Position numbers and translations under genes: made by a program. Positions 1 to 4,773 of a stretch of 5,543 nt of DNA are shown here, in pieces. The stretch covers positions 1 through 5,543 of the forward strand of contig CAKRMO010000089.1 of assembly GCA_934364765.1 (NCBI GenBank). The letters are read 5' to 3'. Every line of letters starts with the position of its first letter. The stretch's first letter is position 1. This stretch comes from an uncultured Bacteroidaceae bacterium (GTDB taxonomy: Bacteria > Bacteroidota > Bacteroidia > Bacteroidales > Bacteroidaceae). A model generated the notes under the pieces. The model worked only from the letters and a program-made list of their open reading frames with translations. It searched no databases and was not told where the DNA came from.

Positions 1-543
1 GGTCTGCTGAAAAATCCATCTGGAGAACTTTTGGGCGTGAAGGTAACAAAATTGTCCTGCACGCCGTATTGCATTCCCGCCGGTGTGCCTGTGATATTCC
101 ATGCCGATTCCTCGGCGGGCAGAACGGTGAGCGTGGCGTTTTACACCAAACCAAACACCGCCGCATCATATCTTGGCGGAAAGAGCAACGGACTGTGCGG
201 AGTTGCCGACACCACGGCGGTGGGGCAGGGCGGGATGCTTGTGTTCCGCAATGGCGTTTTGGCTGCGGCGGATGCGCCTTTTTCGGTTTTGCCAAGGGAT
301 TGCTACATTAATGTGAAGGATGTGGCGGAGCTTGCAACAGGCGCGGACGGCATGATACCGCTTGACGGCGGCGGAACGCCCGACGGCATAGCCACGGTGT
401 CCCTTTCGCGCAAAAAGGAATACGTTGACGTTTACACGCCGGGCGGAGTACGTGTGCGCAGGCACGCCAAACGTTCAAAGGCACTCTCCACGCTCCGCAA
501 GGGGGTGTATATCATAGACGGCAAAAAGCGCGTTGTGAAATAA
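1..543 (+). CDS. C-terminal part of an exported Bacteroidales protein with a probable type IX sorting tail (5' partial)
   Basis: The frame is open from the first base to a TAA at 541-543, giving 180 residues. The true start lies left of the window, and the internal TTG at 31 is not a convincing start. The segment IPAGVPVIFHAD (about residues 25-36), then NGLCG (about 63-67) and LPRDCYINV (about 97-105), follows a beta-rich pattern common just before the tail of Bacteroidales secreted proteins. The last 43 residues (YVDVYTPGGVRVRR, then LRKGVYIIDGKKRVVK) resemble the short Por/type IX C-terminal sorting domain: a V-Y-x-x-x-G strand, then an L-x-x-G-x-Y turn and a basic end. That would send the protein across the outer membrane, where the tail is removed or used for anchoring. 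Four cysteines are visible (about residues 20, 24, 66, 101). The catalytic or binding part is outside the window, so the function is unknown. The sorting-tail call is inferred from pattern. Confidence 0.75.
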   Translation, partial: GLLKNPSGELLGVKVTKLSCTPYCIPAGVPVIFHADSSAGRTVSVAFYTKPNTAASYLGGKSNGLCGVADTTAVGQGGMLVFRNGVLAAADAPFSVLPRDCYINVKDVAELATGADGMIPLDGGGTPDGIATVSLSRKKEYVDVYTPGGVRVRRHAKRSKALSTLRKGVYIIDGKKRVVK

Positions 544-699
544 ATGGTGCGCACAGAGCGTGTGCCATATATCACAAAAGTGCGCAGCATTCAATTAATA
601 AATGATTTGCGCCCCCACATATATACCGTATGCAATCAAAAACAACATACACCGTTTATATAATACTCACAAAACGCAAATCGATTGCTTTTTCAAAAC

Positions 700-783
700 A
701 CTCCGAAAACTACATAGGATGTAGGAAAAACCATGTCCTATGCAGGAAAAATTATGTCTGATATAATTTAAACTACATCAGAC
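700..783. repeat. Four-unit array with 21-bp periodicity and nested inverted repeats
   Basis: Units start at 700, 721, 742 and 763. Units 2 and 3 (721-741, 742-762) match at 16 of 21 positions, sharing AGGAAAAA and ATGTC. The outer units 1 and 4 share AAACTACAT (707-715 and 770-778), exactly 63 bp or three units apart. Several perfect inverted repeats lie inside: CTACAT/ATGTAG (710-715, 719-724), CATAGGA/TCCTATG (713-719, 736-742) and GTCTGAT/ATCAGAC (756-762, 777-783). The core reads ACAT, ATGT, ATGT, ACAT at the same position of successive units, so the outer and inner units are in opposite orientation. A spacing of about two helical turns suits a DNA-binding protein array. The function is inferred, and the repeats themselves are directly visible. 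Confidence 0.6.
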
Positions 784-790
784 CTTTTTT
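756..790 (+). terminator. Possible weak intrinsic terminator at the end of the repeat array
   Basis: GTCTGAT (756-762) pairs perfectly with ATCAGAC (777-783) around a 14-nt loop, and CCTTTTTTG follows at once. The seven-pair stem and T6 tract resemble an intrinsic terminator for the upstream plus-strand gene. However, it lies over 200 bp past that stop, the stem is weak, and it coincides with the 21-bp repeats. It may therefore be a by-product of the array. Confidence 0.3.
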
Positions 791-935
791 GCGCGATTGC
801 AAACGCCTGAAAAACAAATCTTTATACCGAACAGTCTTTTTGCGTTTATTATTCTGTAAACCAGCGTCTTACGTAATTCGGGGAGGCTGCGGCTTCTTCG
901 GCAAAAGTTGGCGGCGCGGTTATGTCGTTGAAGGC

Positions 936-991
936 GCGGGGCGACTCCGCATTTTAAGATTTCTTGTCCAAGGCAGGGCGTTGTGTGCCTT
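936..991 (+). other. Two adjacent small hairpins in the GC-rich leader block
   Basis: GCGGGG (936-941) pairs with CTCCGC (945-950) around CGA, with one G-T pair, and ATTTTAAG follows. AAGGCA (970-975) then pairs perfectly with TGCCTT (986-991) around a 10-nt loop. Both lie upstream of the predicted transcription start of the rhamnosidase gene, so they are probably not in its leader unless a more distal promoter is used. They could belong to a small RNA, a dispersed repeat or a weak terminator. Nothing in the sequence decides between these. Confidence 0.35.
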
Positions 992-1002
992 TGCAACCCG
1001 GT

Positions 1003-1037
1003 TTTGTGTGATTTCTCGCTTTTTATTCTTATATTTG
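1003..1037 (+). promoter_or_regulatory. Bacteroidetes-type promoter for the rhamnosidase gene
   Basis: TATATTTG at 1030-1037 matches the Bacteroidetes primary-sigma -7 element TAnnTTTG perfectly. A TTTG at 1003-1006 could be the -33 element, but the 23-bp spacing is a little longer than the usual 19-21 bp. Transcription would start near 1044, leaving a short A-rich leader of about 29 nt before the ATG at 1073. There is no Shine-Dalgarno-like site, which is normal in this phylum. Confidence 0.6.
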
Positions 1038-1072
1038 CTACAAAGAATCATTAAAAGCAACAAAAACAATTT

Positions 1073-3301
1073 ATGAAGCGCATCTTATTTCTTATTGCCG
1101 TGCTTGTATGCTTCGCCTTTCCCGGCGCGGAGGCGGCAAGCATAATCACAACGCCCAAGGCTCCCGAAGTGAGCCAGTGGATTTGTTTCAGGAAAACCCT
1201 CGACATAAACGGGGACGTGAGCAACAACGCCCTGCGCATTGCCGCCGACAGCAAATACTGGCTGTATGTGAACGGAAAGCTCGAGGTTTACGAAGGCCAG
1301 CTCAAGCGCGGCCCGAACCCCAAGGACACGTATATTGACTACGTGAAGCTGAAGAACCTCAAAAAGGGCAGCAACACGATTGCCGTGCTCGTGTGGTATT
1401 TCGGCAAGCACGGTTTCAGCCACCGCAACTCCAATGTAGGCGGACTTTATTTCGACCTTGCCGTGGGCAGGAAGCATTACGGCAGCGACAACACATGGCT
1501 CACGTCCATTCACCCCGCCTTCTACAAGCCCGCAGGGCAGGAGCCGAATTTCCGCCTTTCGGAGTCGAACATCGGCTTTGACGCGCGCAAGGACATTCCG
1601 CAGTGGTATGCCGTGGGCTATGACGACTCTTCGTGGCAGCAGTCAAAGGAAGTTTCACCCGAGGATGCCGATTGGAACAAGTTCATCAGGCGCGAAATAC
1701 CGCAGTGGAAGGACTACGGCGTGAAGCCCTATCCCACGCAACGCCGCGAGGGGGACAAGATAATCTGCACCCTGCCATACAACTGCCAGTTCACCCCGGT
1801 TTTGAAAGTAAGGGCGGCGGCGGGCAAAAAGATAGACATCCGCACTGACGACTACGCCACCCCCGCCCCCAACGGCGAGGTTAACGTGTTTGCGGAATAC
1901 ATAACCAAGGACGGCGAGCAGGAATACGAGAACCCGGGCTGGATGAACGGACACGAGGTGATATACACCATTCCCGCCGGGGTTGAGGTTGTTTCGCTGG
2001 CTTACCACGAAACCGGCTACGATTGCTCATTCGCAGGAAGTTTTGAGTGTGACAACAGCGATCTGAACTCGCTTTGGAAAAAATCGCAGCGCACACTCTA
2101 CATCACCATGCGTGACAACTATATGGACTGCCCCGACCGCGAGAGGGCGCAATGGATTGGCGATGTGTCGAACGAGATGGTGGAGGTGTTCTATTCCCTG
2201 TCGCCGAGCGCAAACCTGCTAACCCGCAAATGCGCCCGCGAGTTTGCCGACTGGCAACGCCCCGACTCCGTGATGTACGCCCCGGTGCCCGAGGGAAACT
2301 GGAAGAAGGAGCTTCCGCAGCAGACCCTCGCCTTTATGGGGCTTGGAAACTGGAATTACTACATGGGTTCCGGCGACGAGGCAACCATAAAGTATGTGTT
2401 CCCCGCCGCAAAACGCTATATGCACAAATGGAAGATAGAGGACGACGGTCTTGTGGAGTACCGCCCGGGTGCTTGGGACTGGGGAGACTGGGGCGACAAC
2501 GCCGATATGCAGGCTCTTTGCCAGGCATGGTATTCCACCACGCTGAAAAACTACGCAAAACAGGCCGAACTGATTGGCGAAACGGCGGAAGCCAAATGGG
2601 CGTTGGCCGCAGCCAAGAAGCTTGACGAAGCGTTCCGCTCCAAGTTCTGGACGGGCGACGCCTATCGCCACACCACGTACACAGGGTTGACGGACGACCG
2701 CACGCAGGCTGTGGCGGTGGTTTCAGGCATAGCAACAAAGGAACAATACCCCAAACTGCTCGAAATCTTCAAGAACACCGAGTTTGCAAGCCCCTACATG
2801 GAACGCTATGTATTGCAGGCCATGTGTGAAATGGGCTGCATACAGGACGCAGTGGACCGTATGCTTAAGAAATACAAGCCGATGATCGACAGCCCGCTTT
2901 CAACATTGTGGGAGCTGTTCGATCTCCACGGGGGAAGCTACAACCACGCATGGAGCGGCGGCCCGCTAATCATCATGTCGCAGTATGTGGCGGGCATATC
3001 GCCTGTGAAGCCGGCGTTCAGCGAATTTGAGGTGAAACCGGAGCTTGGAGACTTGAAATATGTCAAGACCGTTGTGCCCACGGTGCATGGAAGCATAAAA
3101 TTGAACGTGAACAAGGAGAACGGCTACAAGGTTGACATCACAGTCCCCAAAGGCACGAAGGCCCGTCTGCTGCTGCCTAAGGACTATTCAAGCTACAGCG
3201 TTGACGGGCGGAAGAAAAAGCTTTCAACCAACGCCGACGGCTCAAAATACGTGCTGAAACTTTCGGCGGGCAGGCACACAGTGCAGTCTGCAAGCCTGTA
3301 A
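1073..3301 (+). CDS. Secreted alpha-L-rhamnosidase, glycoside hydrolase family 78
   Basis: A 742-residue exported enzyme expected to hydrolyse terminal alpha-L-rhamnosyl residues from glycans or plant glycosides by the inverting GH78 mechanism. Residues 1-21 are a signal peptide (MKR, hydrophobic core, AEA cleavage site). C13 is not in a lipobox, so the protein should be soluble in the periplasm or surface-directed by other means. Residues about 25-225 are beta-sandwich carbohydrate-binding-like sequence, and about 226-325 is a second beta domain. The (alpha/alpha)6 catalytic domain (about 326-640) contains the hallmark DCPDRERAQWIGD at 352-364, where E357 aligns with the GH78 general acid. 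STLWELFD at 610-617 places E614 as the likely general base, and NHAWSGG follows at 624-630. The C-terminal beta domain starts at GISPVKPAF (641-649). At 742 residues it is compact, since many GH78 enzymes exceed 900. It has no type IX tail. The start is supported by the signal peptide and the promoter just upstream. It appears monocistronic, ending in a strong hairpin. Exact substrate is unknown. Confidence 0.9.
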   Translation: MKRILFLIAVLVCFAFPGAEAASIITTPKAPEVSQWICFRKTLDINGDVSNNALRIAADSKYWLYVNGKLEVYEGQLKRGPNPKDTYIDYVKLKNLKKGSNTIAVLVWYFGKHGFSHRNSNVGGLYFDLAVGRKHYGSDNTWLTSIHPAFYKPAGQEPNFRLSESNIGFDARKDIPQWYAVGYDDSSWQQSKEVSPEDADWNKFIRREIPQWKDYGVKPYPTQRREGDKIICTLPYNCQFTPVLKVRAAAGKKIDIRTDDYATPAPNGEVNVFAEYITKDGEQEYENPGWMNGHEVIYTIPAGVEVVSLAYHETGYDCSFAGSFECDNSDLNSLWKKSQRTLYITMRDNYMDCPDRERAQWIGDVSNEMVEVFYSLSPSANLLTRKCAREFADWQRPDSVMYAPVPEGNWKKELPQQTLAFMGLGNWNYYMGSGDEATIKYVFPAAKRYMHKWKIEDDGLVEYRPGAWDWGDWGDNADMQALCQAWYSTTLKNYAKQAELIGETAEAKWALAAAKKLDEAFRSKFWTGDAYRHTTYTGLTDDRTQAVAVVSGIATKEQYPKLLEIFKNTEFASPYMERYVLQAMCEMGCIQDAVDRMLKKYKPMIDSPLSTLWELFDLHGGSYNHAWSGGPLIIMSQYVAGISPVKPAFSEFEVKPELGDLKYVKTVVPTVHGSIKLNVNKENGYKVDITVPKGTKARLLLPKDYSSYSVDGRKKKLSTNADGSKYVLKLSAGRHTVQSASL

Positions 3302-3325
3302 ACAAGCAGCGGGATAATTCCCGGA

Positions 3326-3382
3326 AAACAAGCCTCCCGGCTGGATAACTGCAAATGCGGTTTCCGCCGGGAGGCTCTGTTT
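3326..3382 (+). terminator. Long intrinsic terminator of the rhamnosidase gene, possibly bidirectional
   Basis: AGCCTCCCGGC (3331-3341) pairs perfectly with GCCGGGAGGCT (3366-3376). Pairing continues outward as AAACA (3326-3330) with TGTTT (3378-3382) past a bulged C. It continues inward as GGA/TCC and AACTGC/GCGGTT past single bulged T's, closing on an AAAT loop at 3353-3356. That makes about 25 pairs in all, starting 24 nt after the stop codon. The 3' side is T-rich (TGTTTGT), and the opposite strand reads TTGTTTT after the stem, so it could stop transcription from both sides. Confidence 0.8.
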
Positions 3383-3411
3383 GTAAGAAGCGCGATGCCG
3401 GAGCTGCGTAC

Positions 3412-3492
3412 AATTCCACCCTTTCTCCGCAACTGCCAAGCCCTTTGGGGCAAGTCTTTGTAATGTTTCCTGTGGAATTTGTGTTTGCCCCA
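3412..3492. other. Interleaved inverted repeats, potential pseudoknot or alternative pairing
   Basis: AATTCCAC (3412-3419) is the exact reverse complement of GTGGAATT (3472-3479), and TGGGGCAA (3446-3453) is the exact reverse complement of TTGCCCCA (3485-3492). The order is A, B, A', B', so the two stems would form a pseudoknot or exclude each other. Smaller local hairpins also exist: GCCC/GGGC (3440-3443, 3448-3451) and TTCC/GGAA (3467-3470, 3474-3477). No promoter is obvious, and whether it is transcribed is unknown. Confidence 0.35.
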
Positions 3493-3508
3493 CCATACCT
3501 TATGTCTT

Positions 3509-3526
3509 GAAAAAAAGCCTTTGGCT
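3509..3526 (-). terminator. Short hairpin with T-tract on the minus strand
   Basis: Read on the minus strand, AGCC-AAA-GGCT is followed by a run of T's ending in C; counting the last stem base, seven T's follow GGC. The four-pair stem is minimal, but stem plus U-tract is the classic arrangement. It would act as a second stop for the PstS-like transcript, about 115-130 bp past its stop codon. Confidence 0.4.
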
Positions 3527-3556
3527 GGACGGAAGGATATGGGAGGGCAGAACGGA

Positions 3557-3588
3557 AAATCCGCAACGCCTGTCAGCATTGCGGATTT
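3557..3588 (-). terminator. Terminator hairpin of the PstS-like gene
   Basis: AAATCCGCAA (3557-3566) pairs perfectly with TTGCGGATTT (3579-3588) around a 12-nt loop that can add two more G-C pairs. It lies about 50-85 bp downstream of the minus-strand stop at 3641. The minus strand reads ATTTTCC on leaving the stem. The T-tract is short, so termination may be partial. Confidence 0.6.
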
Positions 3589-3640
3589 CGGAGCAAGGGG
3601 AAGGTTTGTTCCCGCTTGCCTGTTTGCCGGGCTTTAAGCC

Positions 3641-4576
3641 TTACCTTATGTTCACTTCCTTGAACTGCACCTGCATCCACGGCAGAAGCTGGGAAGCCTT
3701 TGTTATTATCAGCTGCCCTTTCTGCTCGGAGAGGAAATGGTAGAAATAGCGCGCCTTGCCCTGCATGAGCGGGTCGGTGGTCATGTAGTAAACCGCACGT
3801 ACGTAAGGGTAGTTGCCGAGGGCTATGTAGGCCTGGAAAGGCTTGTAGCTGTTGTCAACTTCGGGCACGGAGGAGTTGCTGACGCTCATCACGCGGATTT
3901 TGGGCAGGAACGACAGGTTTGTGGTGTCGTTCTCGTTGCGCAGCCAGTCAACCCCTATTATGCCTATTGCCTTGGGGTTGGAGGTGATGTAGTCGATGAC
4001 CGCCTCGTTTGACTTTTGGGCGTAAACGTTGCCTTTGAGAGCCTTGCCGCCGCAGATTGAGTCCTCCACATAGCGCACGGTTGACGACTGGGTGTTGTCG
4101 AACACAAGCTGTATCTCGCCGCTTTGTGTGGCGTATTTAATCTGCTCCCAGCGGGTGAGCTGGCCCGTTACGATGCGGTAAACATCGTTTGTGGATATAA
4201 GCGTGTCGGGATTGGAGCGGTTGACTATAAGCGCGATTCCGTCGGTGGCTATGCGCTCGGTCATCACGTTGAGACTGCGGCTTTGGAGCAACGCCTTTTC
4301 CTTGTCGGAGAGCTGGCGCGTGGCGAGGCATGAGCGCACGCTGTCGTCAAGGAGCATCTGCAGTGCCTCTGCCTCACTGCAATAGTAGTGCTTGAACGTG
4401 GCTTCGGGATATTGAAGGTTGAACTGGTGCATCTCCTCTTCCATCACCGGCTTGAAGGTTTCGTCAATCGCCACCGTTATGAGGTCGGGGTCGCCTTGCG
4501 GCTTCTTTTCCCCGCCGCAGGATGCAAGCGACAAAAGGGCAAGCAGCGAAGCCGCCGCAAAAATCGTTCTTTTCAT
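3641..4576 (-). CDS. PstS-family phosphate-binding lipoprotein (ABC transporter solute-binding type)
   Basis: A 311-residue protein resembling the PstS-like periplasmic binding-protein superfamily, which captures phosphate for an inner-membrane ABC transporter. Residues 1-20 are a lipoprotein signal peptide with lipobox LASC, and C20 would be lipidated. The N-lobe begins ITVAIDETFKPVMEEEM (33-49), typical of PstS-like proteins. TDGIALIVNRSNP (111-123) and the region 125-145 (DVYRIVTGQLTRWEQ) match the usual hinge and lobe sequence. The segment DNTQSSTVRYV (160-170) stands where phosphate binders carry an S-G-T loop; here it reads S-S-T. The C-lobe ends with Y-F-Y-H-F-L and an LLPW motif. No PstA, PstB or PstC gene is in view. 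Instead it follows tonB on the same strand, an arrangement common in Bacteroidales, so it may work with TonB-linked uptake. Phosphate as ligand is inferred from the family. The ATG at 4576 is supported by the signal peptide. Confidence 0.85.
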   Translation of the reverse strand: MKRTIFAAASLLALLSLASCGGEKKPQGDPDLITVAIDETFKPVMEEEMHQFNLQYPEATFKHYYCSEAEALQMLLDDSVRSCLATRQLSDKEKALLQSRSLNVMTERIATDGIALIVNRSNPDTLISTNDVYRIVTGQLTRWEQIKYATQSGEIQLVFDNTQSSTVRYVEDSICGGKALKGNVYAQKSNEAVIDYITSNPKAIGIIGVDWLRNENDTTNLSFLPKIRVMSVSNSSVPEVDNSYKPFQAYIALGNYPYVRAVYYMTTDPLMQGKARYFYHFLSEQKGQLIITKASQLLPWMQVQFKEVNIR

Positions 4577-4653
4577 AATAGCTTATTTCTAATGTTCGTT
4601 TTGGTATGGAAACCGCAAGCGTGCTTGTGCAGCGCAAGCGGCGTGTTTTGAAA

Positions 4654-4689
4654 AATAAAAGCCAACTCGCAAACGAGCCGGCTTTTATT
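4654..4689 (-). terminator. Strong intrinsic terminator between tonB and the PstS-like gene
   Basis: AATAAAAGCC (4654-4663) pairs perfectly with GGCTTTTATT (4680-4689). After a 2x2 internal loop, CTCG (4666-4669) pairs with CGAG (4674-4677) around CAAA. On the minus strand the stem runs directly into TTTC after ATT, giving a T5 tract. It lies about 85-120 bp past the tonB stop and about 78 bp before the PstS-like ATG, so it should end or attenuate tonB transcripts. Confidence 0.75.
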
Positions 4690-4715
4690 CTGATAGTATT
4701 CTGTGCCGGAACTTC

Positions 4716-4747
4716 AAATCCGGATGCCTTGGGGCATGGGCGGATTT
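4716..4747 (-). terminator. First of two tandem hairpins downstream of tonB
   Basis: AAATCCG (4716-4722) pairs with CGGATTT (4741-4747), and nested inside ATGCC (4724-4728) pairs with GGCAT (4733-4737) around TTGG. It begins 27 bp past the tonB stop. The minus-strand exit is ATTTGAAG, so the T-tract is weak. It may instead stabilise the mRNA 3' end or act together with the next hairpin. Confidence 0.5.
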
Positions 4748-4773
4748 ATCATGTCCTTACACAAGTTGTCGCC

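Larger units (their letters stand above)
544..1072. other. 529-bp intergenic region upstream of the rhamnosidase gene
   Basis: I see no convincing gene here. By hand count, 591-660 is about 33% GC, 881-950 about 67% GC, and 1011-1070 about 23% GC, so a GC-rich island sits between AT-rich flanks. Just after the upstream stop is a small hairpin, GCACA (551-555) with TGTGC (561-565), but it has no T-tract. GATTTGCG (604-611) is the exact reverse complement of CGCAAATC (675-682). The periodic repeats at 700-783, the hairpins at 936-991 and the promoter near 1003-1037 are listed separately. Open frames occur on both strands (789-1076 plus, 778-996 minus), but they overlap each other almost completely and show no recognisable domain. 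I read them as non-coding. Confidence 0.6.
3302..3640. other. Convergent intergenic region, 339 bp, rich in hairpins
   Basis: This gap separates the 3' ends of the plus-strand rhamnosidase and the minus-strand PstS-like gene. It holds a long terminator hairpin (3326-3382), a region of interleaved inverted repeats (3412-3492), a short minus-strand hairpin with a T-tract (3509-3526) and a ten-pair hairpin (3557-3588). A five-pair hairpin CGGGA/TCCCG (3310-3323) sits just before the long one. Open frames here have no recognisable domain and mostly run into the neighbouring genes, so I call no protein. Confidence 0.6.
4577..4773 (-). other. Intergenic region between tonB and the PstS-like gene
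   Basis: This 197-bp gap holds two tandem terminator-like hairpins (4716-4747 and 4654-4689). Nearer the PstS-like start is a seven-pair hairpin, GCTTGTG (4623-4629) with CGCAAGC (4633-4639), one pair being G-T. It overlaps the second of two direct copies of CGCAAGCG (4614-4621, 4633-4640). I find no perfect TAnnTTTG on the minus strand here, so a dedicated promoter for the PstS-like gene is not visible. The last 35 bp before its ATG are AT-rich with no Shine-Dalgarno. Confidence 0.5.

Noticed and set aside
547..565. Terminator of the upstream partial gene
   Set aside because: The GCACA/TGTGC hairpin has only five pairs and no T-tract follows it.
700..783. CRISPR array
   Set aside because: The 21-bp units are directly adjacent with no unique spacers, and there are no cas genes.
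778..996. 72-residue minus-strand open frame in the same block
   Set aside because: It has no recognisable domain and mirrors the plus-strand frame. Its sequence could recur as a spurious prediction if the block is a dispersed repeat, but I see no evidence of translation.
789..1076. 95-residue plus-strand open frame overlapping the rhamnosidase start
   Set aside because: No domain. It lies in the GC-rich block opposite another open frame, runs through the predicted promoter, and ends only at the TGA overlapping the rhamnosidase ATG.
3177..3579. Overlapping minus-strand open frames of 84-129 residues
   Set aside because: They run from the intergenic hairpins into the antisense of the rhamnosidase 3' end and match nothing I recognise.
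3507..3743. 78-residue plus-strand open frame starting at TTG
   Set aside because: It crosses the terminator hairpin at 3557-3588 and continues antisense to the PstS-like coding region.
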